64,000 nucleotides of DNA, taken from assembly GCA_024663395.1 (NCBI GenBank), contig JANFAH010000001.1, forward strand, positions 2,108,001 through 2,172,000, in the 5' to 3' direction. This stretch comes from Pisolithus tinctorius (taxonomy: Eukaryota; Basidiomycota; Agaricomycetes; Boletales; Pisolithaceae). The notes below the pieces were generated by a model, which had not been told where the DNA came from, did no database searches, and saw only the letters and a program-made list of their open reading frames with translations. How positions within the stretch are numbered: position 1 is the stretch's first letter; each line of letters starts with the position of its first letter. The position numbers and the translations under genes were made by a program. Positions 34,443-45,600 of this stretch are shown piece after piece.

Positions 34443-34776
34443 TTAGTAGACCTTTTGGAAAAAACCTAACGACAGAGGCTTGCCAGTGAGTCTCACTGAT
34501 CTTGTCCTTGATTTGCCCAGCGACAGCACTGCTACAACTGGTGTTGCCAGTGAGTCCTTTCGGGGCCAATTCACGAAGTCCGCCAACGAGTTTGGACTCC
34601 TCCTTCTCAGCAGTGTTGAGTTAGTTAATGTAGTAGAGAGAGGCATCACGCAGCAAATACTTACTCTTTGCCATGCCCACGCAAACTTGAATTAACTCGC
34701 CCTGGTTTGCTTCCTCATTGAATTCCTGCCAGTGTGCCTTATCTACATGAGCATACTCCTCGGCGTCGGCGATCAT
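34443..34776 (-). CDS. small orphan protein, two exons
   Basis: Start ATG at 34776 gives MIADAEEYAHVDKAHWQEFN, then EEANQGELIQVCVGMAK. A consensus donor GTAAGTATT and an acceptor before GGAGGAGTCC join it to RRSPNSLADFVNWPRKDS, with the stop at 34443; the total is about 90 residues. A second frame is also open in the last exon, so the exact C-terminus is uncertain. No family is recognised. It is one of several small island genes near transposon sequences. Confidence 0.35.
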
Positions 34777-35672
34777 GGTCAGAATGGTAGAGACTTAACA
34801 TCATAGTCAGCAAAGGCCCGGGCCCGTGTATGAGCATTAGTTCACCAAAGTATGACAGAAGTTGGTGAATGATCGATGACTTCGACCAGGACATACATCC
34901 TGAGCATGAACTACGCCGCAACTGTCGATGTGAAAATGTGAGTGCTTGCATGATGACGGAGGGCCCGGAGTCCATCAGCAATTCGACAGGGCTGGAGGCG
35001 GGACATCGCCTGACCGGAAGGCCCAATCACTCATCTCAGGCTGTGATGGTCCCCGGCCAAATCGAACTTATACAATTCTTGAACTTGAGCTAGCCTGGAA
35101 CGTCTTGGAGCGCTCAGGCTAATGATGGAATACCTCACGACATGAAAAAACAAGAGTCGCATGAATACCAGGGTGACTTGGGCCGTTCCTTAGCCTAGTA
35201 GGAGAATGTTAGAAGGGCGGTTCACTATCCGAACGGAGAAGGCTCCGTCGATGATACGGCGTTGTAAACGTTCTGGCCGATCTTTGGAGGCGGAATGATC
35301 AAGGCTCACTGGCGAGTGTGCTGTGACTTTTATTACCTTTGACTATCATCCGGATTTTGGCATAGGCAAAGAACATACGCTGAGTGAGGGTGGCCTGAAC
35401 CATCAATCCTCAAGTGCGCTGTGACTTTTATTACCTTTGACTATCACCCAGATTTCGGCGTAAGTAAAGAACATGCGCTGAGTGAGGGGTGGCCTGAAGC
35501 ATCGATCACCTGGTTGCCAGTGCACCTAGATTTCAATGAAACACTCAGTCCAATTTTGATTTTGCAGAAATCATCCTAGCAAACAAGGCCGGGTTACAGT
35601 AACTTGTCTGTCACAGTGGTAAACCGGGAAACATTGTGTCACTGGGTACGTCAAAGGGTCCAACTAGCATGT
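34777..35672. other. spacer with local duplication
   Basis: I see no gene here. It contains the 98 bp tandem duplication listed separately. Confidence 0.4.
35314..35510 (+). repeat. 98 bp tandem duplication
   Basis: Two adjacent copies begin near 35314 and 35412. Both contain GTGACTTTTATTACCTTTGA, CTATCA, AGAACAT(A/G)CGCTGAGTGAGG and GGTGGCCTGAA. They differ by about 10 %, with a few single-base changes and one-base indels. Confidence 0.85.
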
Positions 35673-36687
35673 TCAAACAGCATCAAGACCCGTGTCAACT
35701 AGTACTAACACCATCAACATACCATGATTAGCCTCCCTCCATCGAACAACGGACTCTGCTAGTCCCCAGAAGCTGTTTACAGGTGTTGCACATTCGACAA
35801 AGTGCATTGCATTGAATACAATGATTCTGTGATCTGCGAGGTCGTGTTTACCCAGGTGGTTATAGATCTCCTGGCTTTCCTGGTACTCCATCCGCCACAA
35901 AATCACCACACGAAGCCTCGAAAACCGTCTCAGGACCTCCAAGATTATTTCTGTGTGTATTGACTCTTGCCCAGGGGGAAGGACATGAAAAGAGAGATGG
36001 GACAGTTGACGTAGCTCTTGAAGGCCGATAAAAAGACCACGCCTTGCCACCCAGGTGTTTGTCAGGTGAAGGCGCTCGATATGGCACAAAAGATGAAGGT
36101 CAGGAAGAAAAATGGTGGGACCATAGAAACTGGATGCGAGGTCCATGGATAATGTCTTCAGCTGGAGAGCACCGAGTGGCTCATACAGAGGATTCTGGTC
36201 ACAGGGTAAATTAACAACAATTTGGAGGCTCAGTTCTTGCAGTCCTTGGCACAGTTGAAGGATCTCCGCTCCCTGTGCAGGGCGAATTTCAGGGTGAAGA
36301 TGCAGCACCTTGACTGCTGTCTTAGCAAAATCAGGCCGAAATCGTAGTGATGATATGAACAGCCCAGCAGTTTTCTGATGGTAAAGGTCAACGACTTCGT
36401 ATAACATTGGTTCTAACCTGGATTGGATTGGAGTAGTCAGTCAGTAGAACACTGACACAGGCCCAAACCGGGCTTGGCAATGCCTGTACTTACCAACGGT
36501 GAACGCGCTTTGCAACAAGGAGGTAGCGATGGCAGCGGCAGTGTGCAGCTGCTGGGAAGGGCCGCCCAGCTGCCAGTGACTCGGAGTTGGTGGCTGCGAG
36601 AAGGAAGATGTAATGTTCAATTTCATCTGGAAAGCGCGAAGGGACTTGGAGGTGTGGTTTGGAGATAACAGAATGACTCGGAGTCAT
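35673..36687 (-). CDS. F-box-like/LRR-type basidiomycete protein
   Basis: Two exons encode about 313 residues. Exon 1 starts at 36687 and carries RFPDEIEHYIFLLAA, an F-box-like helix, and reaches LLVAKRVHRW. A consensus donor GTAAGTACAGG and an acceptor AATCCAG restore Trp and continue into LEPMLYEVVDLYHQKTAG. The 244-codon second exon has leucine-rich, solenoid-like spacing (for example LQLKTLSMDLASSF, HIERLHLTNTWVARRG and LRQLSHLSFHVLPPG). This matches the large basidiomycete family of F-box-like proteins with the signature LLVAKRVHxWxEPxLY. They are presumed SCF ubiquitin-ligase adaptors, but the cognate targets are unknown. No damage seen. Confidence 0.75.
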
Positions 36688-37051
36688 TTTCTAGAACTTA
36701 AAAACTCACTACCAGTAATTTCCAGATAATAGGAAGGCTCACTGGCGAAGGGAATCCGGGAGGGGATCCAAGTCCTGGGCCAGCACCAACCCAAGAGTCA
36801 CTCAGCTGCAGCCTGAGCCGGGGGCCTGCGGACCGTGACAGTGGAAGTTGGTATTTACATCAGTGACTCAACCATCATGGTGACGTACTATAGCCTGAGT
36901 AATGGCACTGGCACGACTTGCATCAGATCGGACTGCTGGCCGTAAGGACTGATGCTCGGTGGCATTGCGGGTGTGGCAGTGGATCCGAGTTGTGAAAGCG
37001 GAGCACTTCAAGTCACATTCTCACCACTGATCAGCCTTATGTAAATGCCCC

Positions 37052-37170
37052 ACTAGATCCAAATTGAATGTTGTTGCAGCACACACCATGCTCCAACATT
37101 CAATTTGGATCTAGTATTTCCACTGTTGGAGCATGGTGTGTGCTGCACCAACATTCAATTTGGATCTAGT
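37052..37170. repeat. near-perfect inverted repeat (hairpin), 46 bp arms
   Basis: Arms 37052-37097 and 37125-37170 are reverse complements with one mismatch in 46 positions, separated by 27 bases. The 27-base loop starts with another copy of the outer half of the right arm (ATTCAATTTGGATCTAGTA), so the core motif occurs three times. Transcribed RNA could fold into a long stem. Confidence 0.95.
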
Positions 37171-37242
37171 ACACTGCTGTGCATCTGTCCAAATGATGCA
37201 AACTGATGATGGCCTAATTATGTAAACAGATCCCAGTACAGG

Positions 37243-37250
37243 TATATAAG
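37243..37250 (+). promoter_or_regulatory. TATA-like box
   Basis: TATATAAG lies 34 bp upstream of the ATG at 37284. Position and sequence fit a TATA element for the orphan gene; transcription is inferred. Confidence 0.45.
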
Positions 37251-37283
37251 ACTGAAAGACATCATCCTTGTGATGTAGCAAAG

Positions 37284-37861
37284 ATGGATGCCCATGGAAA
37301 CCCTGTGATCCCCTTTCATACTCACTGGGTGCTTATGCACCAGCCACCAGGTTCTTATGGAATCTCCTATGATATCTATACCAGGAGAACAGAAGATAAT
37401 TTGCCTGCAGGGTGGAATTCTCGCTGTAGTGAGTCTTCTGAAATCTTCAGTAACTGTGGGAAAATCCATTTACCTAACTACCAGGAGCAACATATTCTGA
37501 ATTAGCAAATCAATTGCAGGCTGGGGACTTTCACAGGTCACAGTATTCTGACTGGATCTGTGATGGAGCAGATGCCATTGATGCTTACTGGACTATGTTG
37601 TCCCTAATGAGGATCCACCCACCAGGGAAACTTCAAAGTACTGTCAAAGGCCTTAAACTCCATTACATTGCAAATGATGCTTTTGATGTCACTCAACAAG
37701 TCCAGTTGGGTGGTATATACTCCTCCAGGCTACAGGGCCCAACACCTGCTGGCCTTGTACCACCAAATCTACCAGCTGTTATACCCCCTGGACCCCAGCC
37801 ACTCCCTCATCATACCCTGCAATCTGCAGAGGCAATGGATGTCAATAACTGGAGAGTTTAG
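37284..37861 (+). CDS. two-exon orphan gene inside the CpG-free block
   Basis: Exon 1 runs 37284-37428, starting MDAHGNPVIPFHTHWVLM. The 77 bp intron has a consensus donor GTGAGT, a CTAAC branch-like motif and an acceptor ATTAG. Exon 2 runs 37506-37861 and ends DVNNWRV. The frame closes to 166 residues. The middle reads QYSDWICDGADAIDAYWTM and VKGLKLHYIANDAFDV; the C-terminal part is Pro-rich (PPNLPAVIPPGPQPLPHH). No signal peptide, membrane segment or known domain is visible. A TATA-like box and a downstream AATAAA (38042) frame the gene. Family and function are unknown. It could be cargo of a mobile element or a young orphan gene. Confidence 0.55.
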
Positions 37862-38041
37862 GTTTCCAACACAGGTTTATTCAGGTAGTGGAGGAGTATT
37901 CTGTATCTCAAATTATGTATACACCCTCAGGTTGTACAGAACTCAGCTACAACAAGGAAATATGGCTTGGAGAACTTGAAGTCAATTACAGTGCTTTGCA
38001 GAAAAGTTGACAGTAACATGATGACACATTAGATAAGAAAA

Positions 38042-38047
38042 AATAAA
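38042..38047 (+). terminator. possible polyadenylation signal
   Basis: AATAAA lies about 180 bp after the stop codon of the orphan gene. This hexamer also occurs by chance in AT-rich DNA, so support is positional only. Confidence 0.3.
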
Positions 38048-38369
38048 ATGTCTTGAACCCTGTGTTGAGACAGCAAGTTGAACTCATTCCCAAGTAAGGA
38101 GTGGGATGTATGTCATTCCCCCAAAGGGAGTGAGTAAAATACAGAGTGGGAGCAAGGGCAGATGCACCCCAATGAACAAGATATCAAATATATGACATAA
38201 TAAAAGGTAGCTACCACATGGGAGGAAATCCCCATGAGATGAGAATGTCTGCTTGTTGACCCACACCTTTGCCTGATCACACTGAACTCTGTGAAGCATC
38301 AGGAAATTAACCAATGTCTATCCATGCCTATCCATACATTTACATGTTTGGATAGTCAAAAATGTCTAG

Positions 38370-38515
38370 ATAGTCACCAGGACTATTTCTAGTAGATTCA
38401 ATTTCTATTTTGACTATCCATACTATTTTTCTGACTATCTGTACTATTTTTTTTGGACTATGCATCAACTATCTTTGACTATCCATACTATTTGTTTTGA
38501 CTATTGGTTTCTCCA
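38370..38515 (+). repeat. short minisatellite based on GACTATCCATACTATTT
   Basis: The 17 bp phrase GACTATCCATACTATTT occurs twice exactly and in several degenerate versions (GACTATCTGTACTATTT, GACTATGCATCAACTAT) within 150 bp at the right side of the CpG-free block. Confidence 0.75.
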
Positions 38516-38567
38516 ACCCCAAAATTGTGGGAAAGAAATCTGTATTGAGCCTGACTCAGACAGATTC

Positions 38568-39146
38568 CGGCGGAGTGTCCACACCTGCGACTCAGTGAGT
38601 CACAGATATACCACATGAAGCCCAACCACAAAGAGGAAGGAATGAAATTTCATACGGTGAGCATCACAAAAGTTCTGGAACTAAGGCATTGCCCGATATA
38701 GTAGCCGGACAGCAGCAGCCACCGATGCGTGGGAAAGTCGCGTCGTCAACTCATCACTAAGTACTGCCATTTGCCTGCACCTCTGCTAGAGTGGCTGCCG
38801 TCCTCGCATATTCATGAATATAATAGATATCTCCATACTTTGCAAAACCTGTAAGGCAGAAAGAGAGGTGCAGCATGAGCATGAAGGTACCATTCAAAAT
38901 ATTGTATAGATTCATGTGTGTGCATATACGAGTCTTATTGCCGTGCAGATGCTACCTCCCGGCATTCAATGACACTACATATCTAGTAAAACCTTGAACG
39001 AGGGAGGCTCCCTTGTGTGGTCTCTACGGTCTTCGTGTGGTGGTAGTCAAGTGATACTTAGACACCAGATTTGGGCAGATTGTGACTAATCATAATCACT
39101 CCTCATGTCGTTCTAACAGCTTTAGTTTCTACCACTGCTACCATTG
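38568..39146. other. 5' flank of DUF6698 gene 2
   Basis: I see no gene and no repeat here. Normal CpG content returns immediately at 38568. Confidence 0.4.
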
Positions 39147-41159
39147 ATGCCACGTCGCAAGAGACTACGATTTCCTTCCTCCGCGAGCGAAGAAGAAAGG
39201 AATTCCGACTCGGATGAATCGTCGCAGTCTCTATCACGCAGAAAGGGTAAAAAGCGCACCAAAATATTGGAAAAAATGAGGAAAGTGACCGTCTTTCTCT
39301 GCTAGTGTGATAGCATAACATCTTCAGCAGAGTAGAAGAATCGGCAGGGAAGGAAATCGACTCAGAGTATCAAGTTGCAGCACGGTACATGGCACGATGC
39401 ACAGATCTATTCTGCAACATTGAGCGCGTGATTGAGGAGGGCATGCTGCTTGGGCAAGAAGCAGACCTTTCTGACGATGACTCACTGGATGCTTCTATTC
39501 CGCAGAAGATGTAAGCATCCTTTTATTTCTTTGTGCGATTCTGTAGTGTAATGTCTTTCCAGGTCACCAACTATACGCGAACGCCTCAAACGTGACTATG
39601 AGACTTTGCTGCAACAAGCACCCAGCCTCAAAGTGCTAATTAACGATCCAAAGAAGAAAAAGGTCATCGACACCATCGTTGCTGAGGTATGTCTTTGAAT
39701 TTTAGTGGCTATATGCGCTGAGTTGTGCATGTTTAGATGAATATAACAATAGGTCAGATCCGCTCTGACGATGCTATGCGTCTCAGAGCTTACATTGGTC
39801 AGTATGTTGCACCACGTCCATTAGAGGCTGGTGTATCACCCCCAATTACGAGTGTGGGATCAAAATCTGGTATGGGCGTCAACCACCCTGTTTTAGCACG
39901 CATGCTTTGTCCCGCTTCTGCGAGGGACGAGTTCATCAAAAACCCAAGCAGGTGCGTTTCTTTGCACTGCCATTTACATCTGGATTGATATGTAATCAGA
40001 ACGCGTCAACAACTCATCGAAGGCAACATTCGAATGACAGCAGAGGAATTCCCGCTTTTCTTGTGGGAAGGTGATCCCCCTGCGGTCCAATGGGATGAAG
40101 AAAACCAGAGTGATGGTTTGTTCAAAGGATATGTGCTTGAAAGGGTATGTGGTCCAGCTATTACTCGACGTGCAGATAATCAAGTATTTGTGTTACCCAA
40201 CAGGTCATGCGCCACATTTTCACTGGTCCCTCGACTGCCTTAGGTGAGCAAAGCCGTGGAACACGGCCCTGCAACGCAATTTTGCATGGCATGACAAGTG
40301 TTGAGCCGGAACACATAGCATATGCGAGCGTGCAGGTGCGTAATTAAGGCTGCTTGACATGATGATGGATGCTAACTAACTAACTGGCCCAGGCACGTTA
40401 TGCCATGAGTTCCAAGAATAAGTGGGGTGAAGTGGATGGGGACTTCAATTACCGCAAATTTTATTATGGTATCATCAAGATGATACGCGAGTGTCCTGAT
40501 GAAGACTGGGTTGTGGATTTGAAGAAATGGTGGAATATGTACGTATCAAGATTCAACACTCCTGGGTATTGTCGCCACTGATGTGTTGTGAATATAACAG
40601 GAAGATCTTTAGGAACGAGAGTGGTCGTGACAGTGGTGCAGGTGCCATCGGTGATTTCAACACAGAAGAGGCGGCCTCGTCAACAAGCAGCTTACAGAAG
40701 ATGCAAGCTCAGATGGCTGCACGTGTGGCAGCGAAGCAGAGGGTCAATGCAAGGCCCCCTACACCCCCGCGTTCATCTCCCCCTCTTTCCAGAACTGGAC
40801 AAGACGAACATGCCTTGGCGAGACCGTCTCCATCCTCACATCATTCCGGGAGAGTGGAGGACGAGAATGCCTCGGCTGGACCATCATTTAGTTCTCTATC
40901 ATCTGAGCACACCACGCCGAGCCCCGCTAAAGTGAAGAAAGTTTCTAAAAAGCACCTACATGTCCGTGTGCTGTCATTCGACCATAACTCTGATCCCGAG
41001 GAGGAATCCATGCCAACCCTCCGTCGTTCTCCACATAAAAATGCGCCAAATACCAATGTCGAAGGAGCTGCGATCACCCCCAAACGCCCCGCTCGCAAAC
41101 ATACCAGTACCAGCGCTGCTAGCAAGTCTGGCAAGTCAAAGGCTAAGTCACGTCGTTAG
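39147..41159 (+). CDS. DUF6698-family protein 2
   Basis: A multi-exon gene starts at 39147 with a basic, Ser/Glu-rich N-terminus (MPRRKRLRFPSSASEEER). Exon junctions at TKILEKMRK, EDLF-type acidic text (DDDSLDASIPQK) and VIDTIVAE are clean. The family core appears as RMLCPASARDEFIKNP, then QQLIEGNIRMTAEEFPLFLW, DGLFKGYVLERVMRHIFTG, PSTALGEQSRGTRPCNAI, ARYAMSSKNKWGEVDGDFN and DLKKWWNMKIF. This is the same order as in DUF6698 gene 1. The last exon is a long Ser/Pro-rich and basic tail ending in KSGKSKAKSRR, which suggests nuclear targeting. It faces the opposite strand to gene 1 and ends 1.5 kb before the Plavaka transposase. Biochemical function is unknown. Confidence 0.78.
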
Positions 41160-42648
41160 CTGTCTGCTTTCCTCTGTATGGCTGGAAAGACTTGGTACTA
41201 TCATGTGGACGCTGCAGATTATGGACTACTTGGAGTGTCAATGTATAGTCTTTGTGTGCCTTGTAGAAATTGGAAACATTGTCCTGTCGTGAACTACCTA
41301 GAGTGCCTGGAAAGTCTGGAGAATCTGCTTGAATCTAACTGCCTTCTCTACTACCGGTTTTGTATGATGTCCTAGATCACTCAGTTTTCAGGTTTACAAG
41401 ATATTGAGGTTACATGAAGACTATCATGGCTCATCAGATGGTACCGACACCAAGTAGCCCTTTCCAGATCTGCTCAAGTATTTAAAAATATTCATTCCGG
41501 AATTTTTGTGATGACGACGTGCACGCAACGTAATATAAACAACATTAGAAGAGCTGCATGGACGAAGGCGCACCCCCCCCTCCCCCCAAAACAGCGCAAA
41601 GAACGGCGCCGGCGTGAACCAAAAGCAATTGCAAAAACGGCACCGGCACCCAGAGGTCACATGGGGAGACACCGACGCCACAATTCGCAGCTTATAATAT
41701 CAGATATGTTTCCCCGCCTACAATGGTGACAAAGGATGAGGTGTGGGGGTGTCAACGAGGATGTGGGGGTGCTCGACGAGGTGGTGGATGTCGGTGAACT
41801 TGAAGTCGAAGTAGCGGTATGTGCTGTTGTGGTTGGTTGTGCACTGGATGGCTGTTAGCTGGTGTTTGCAACAAACGATATCTCGTGACTTGCCTGGTAG
41901 TCAGTGAATATAGAGGTGTCTGTTGCAGTCTGTTAGAGGTCCGGTGACTGACGCGTTCAGTAGCCTGTGTCAACGACTCACCTTGACTTGTGCAATATGC
42001 ACGAAGGTGCCATGGTATATCTGAGGGTGTGGGAACCTAGGGGACGGTGGGTGGCTGGTGAGGGTTGGCAGAGAGGAGCGCCTCGAAGAAAATTTCACAA
42101 AGTGTCGACGACCTGTCCGGAAGGCGTCACGGCATACAGGCAGGCAAGCAGAAGCACGCTCGGACATCAAGAAAATCAGCCATCCCCTTATCTGGAGGTC
42201 AGTCAGCATCCAGGTAGATGAGAAGTCCTTACTAACGGTGTGTACTAGTAGTACGGTAGACAGACAATATGATGATGCTGATCTGTTTGGATGACAGATT
42301 TGGTACGGACACGTGATCTGTCTCCAAACCATATGTCGAGATTTTTGCTGAGGCGGCTCGACTTGGAGTGGATTTCACGAAGTCTGGATTTAGTACAGAG
42401 AAGCTCCCAAATATTTCTGACAGTCAGATTTGGTTGAGGAATACGGTTAGCCGCATTTATATTACAGGCAGACCACCTTCCGCGGTCTATTTTACTGTAC
42501 TGACAGAATCTCGTTTTCGCAGTGGCTACTAGCGCTAGCTAGTGTGGCAAATGCCAGTGAACTTATGGCAGGCTCCAAGGTGAGTAATACGTTGCTAATG
42601 TTAGCAATCTTCTTTGGTGTTTGCTCTATTACATGCGGATAACCAATC
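41160..42648. other. 5' side of the Plavaka element
   Basis: No independent gene is supported. A C-rich stretch lies near 41572. The right part probably contains the upstream end and promoter of the transposon; I could not identify terminal inverted repeats by eye. Confidence 0.35.
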
Positions 42649-45600
42649 ATGACCAGTGGTACGAGTCGACGATGTGGCAGCATGAAATGTGCAAGTCGCA
42701 CCTTTTCAAGTGCTGCTGCATTGACCCAGCACCGTCAACAGTGTCACCACTATCAAGAGCAGTTCCGTCAACGCCGGAAATTCCTACGAGACACGGGCAG
42801 TAGCTTGCATGAATCAGTGCAACTTGAAGAACGACCAGCCAAGCGCCTGAAGGTTAGTACGGTGCCATCATTAGGCTTAGACCCTCCGAGTCAGCCGCTG
42901 CCAGTGGCAGTCACAATGCCAGTAAGTCAGTTTTTTACGAGACACCACTAGCACGCTCCCTCAGAATAGCCCATAGCCCGACTCTCAAACTCTCCCAAGT
43001 ATTCCAGTACAGAGCTCAACCGCAAATTTTCCTCCAGAAGAGTCAACAAATTCTTCGACCCCCGAGGTTTCATTGCCACAAGCAGACACTCAGGCTGCAA
43101 ATAGTACGTTCATTTCAGGATCATCCACCTCTCTCACCGAACACCAGAGCTTAATGCAATCTAGATAATCCCCAACCAAATGTGCTTCCACCGAGGACAC
43201 GGCGCTTACCTGCTCGGTACCGAGACCAACTTCCCGAGCCACCTTGCCCAGTTCATCAACCGGCCCCTACCTCCTCCGTTTTACATCGCATAATTCTCCA
43301 CGTCTTCGACTCGTTCCGCACCAGTTTCAATAAATTTGGAATTGCCCGTGAATATCGGCATCGCCCCTCTTATGACCCTGAACAAAGTGTTCCTACCGAG
43401 GAACTCACCAATTTTGGCAAGAACGATCATGGTGGTGCGGCTGTGGGCTCAGTTGCAGATCACCAGCCAGCACCCTGGCCATGGTCTAGCATGTCGGTGT
43501 GGAGGATGATGGCTTGGCAATTGCTAGGCAATGGCGAGAAATCAAGCCGTGAGACAAATCGGCTTGTTGACGAGGTGCTATTCGCAGGTGACTTTAAGCT
43601 CGACGATATTTCTGGTTTCAACGCAGAGACAGCAATGAGAACCCTGGACAAAGCAGAAGCTGCGCTCGAATCCAATTTAACAAATGCCGTTGACTGGGAT
43701 GGTTGGAAGACAGACGTGGGGGTGGATATTCGAGTGCCATCATGCAAGAAATGCTCTGAAGGTGATGAACGAAAATTCACAGTTCGTGGGCTTGCCTTCC
43801 GACCTCTCGTACCCGTCATACGGTCCGCGTTCAAGGAGCCGGCCGCAAAATGGTTCCATTTCACTCCGTTCAAACGAATCTGGAAATCTCCTGTAACAGG
43901 CCAAGAGCAGCGCCTCTACGATGAACTCTACACATCCGACGCCTGGAACAAAGCTCATGACGAGATACAAAAACAGAGGAGGGACGATGGATGTAAACTC
44001 GAACGAGCCATTGCTGGCTTGATGTTCTGGTCTGATAGCACACAGCTCGCGCAGTTCGGTCATGCGAAAGCATGGCCAATCTACCTCTTCTTCGGAAACT
44101 TATCCAAGTATAGGCGTGCCTGTGCTGTTTCAGGACCATGTCATCCGGTCGCTCTCATTCCACCAGTGAGCTTTCACACCCTTGTGCGCAGCAGGCAGTT
44201 ATGAAGGTGACATGTAGCTGCCAGAATCACTCAACGCTTTCATCAATACCTTCATGAAGACGAAGAATCATGGTGATTTACTTGCACACTGCAAACGTGA
44301 ACTCTTCCATGCAATCTGGATGCTTCTACTGGATGATGAATTCATTGCGGCTTACCGAAATGGAATTGTCCTTAGATGCCATGATGGGGTGCTCCGTCGT
44401 ATCTATCCTCGAATTTTTACATATTCAGCTGATTATCCGGAAAAGTAGGTCAAGCGCTCTTCTGCCTTCACAAGTTAATTTTCATTCAACAGAACCATTC
44501 TTGCAACTATTCGTGACAATGGGTCGTGCCCTTGTCCCCGATGTTATGTTTCAAAGTCCTCCTTTGTTCGTCTTGGATTTGCCTCAGATATCTCGGTACG
44601 CCTCTCCAAGGCACGCATTTATTTACAGGACAAGATACGTTCTGCAAGACATGCGATCTACCAGTGCGGAAAGGCCATTAAGTGCACGGCCGTTGAGGGA
44701 ATTCTGAAGGAGCACTCCTTGGTGCCTACGTTGGTGAGTGGAATATCTCTAATTTCCTTCGTATTTCACACTGAAGGATTTTAAGAATACTTTTGCTGAA
44801 CGCCTTTTGCCGTTTGGTTTTAATATATTCTTGATTCTCGTTGTGGATCTGATGCATGAATTCGAACTTGGAGTGTTGAAGTCCATCCTCAAGCACTTGA
44901 TCCGGATACTTTATGCTCTGGACCCCGGGTTGGTCACTACACTAAATGAAAGGTCAGCATCTACAACATTCAAATAAACCCATCAGTATTCTCATCGTGA
45001 CAAAATATTGTAGATTTTCTGAAATATCGCCATTTGGAATTGATGGGATCCGCCGTTTTCCACCGAACGTGGCAGAAATGAGGCAGCACGTTGCAAGGCA
45101 TTTCGAGGATATGCTGCAGGTTGGTGGCACTCTACTTCCCACTTTGGTCGTGGGGCTCAAGTTCAAAACCGCAGTGTTCAATCCCGGCATTTGAAGGGTT
45201 GTTCCCTCCAGAGCATGACGCCATCATCAGGACACTTCTATTCCGTCTTTCTGAATGGCATGCCCTTGCGAAGCTTCGACTGCACTCCGACGATTCTTTG
45301 GCACAACTTGACCAGGCTTTGAAGAAACTCAGCGCCCAGATTCGGAGGTTCCAGCAGAAGACATGTGAGGCTTTCAAGACATGTGAACTACCCAGTGAAG
45401 CTGCTGCACGACATCGACGACAACAAGCCCAATCAGAATCTGGTCGTGGGCCCGTAAATCCCCCTTCGTCAGGCGCTCGCCCAAAGTCATTCAACATCCT
45501 TACATATAAATTTCATGCGCTGGGGGATTATACAAGATCCATCCAGACATTTGGGACAACCGACTCTTATACAACACAAGTGGTGAGCAGGCTCGATACA

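Larger units (their letters stand above)
37001..38567. other. 1.57 kb CpG-depleted block
   Basis: Reading the plus strand base by base, I find a single CG dinucleotide (37422) between 37001 and 38567, while sequence on both sides has CG at ordinary frequency. CA, TG and TA steps are common. Boundaries are abrupt: CG resumes at 38568. The block holds the hairpin, a TATA-like box, a two-exon orphan gene, a polyadenylation-like signal and a short minisatellite. In fungi such depletion usually follows cytosine methylation of repeats, but here the gene is undamaged. Confidence 0.9.

Noticed and set aside
38370..38515. CRISPR-like spaced repeats GACTATCCATACTATTT
   Set aside because: Units are degenerate, unevenly spaced and in a fungal genome; this is a minisatellite.
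41508..41729. Basic 73-codon frame before the Plavaka gene
   Set aside because: Low-complexity Lys/Arg/Pro text next to a C-rich run; no support as a gene or as a transposase exon.
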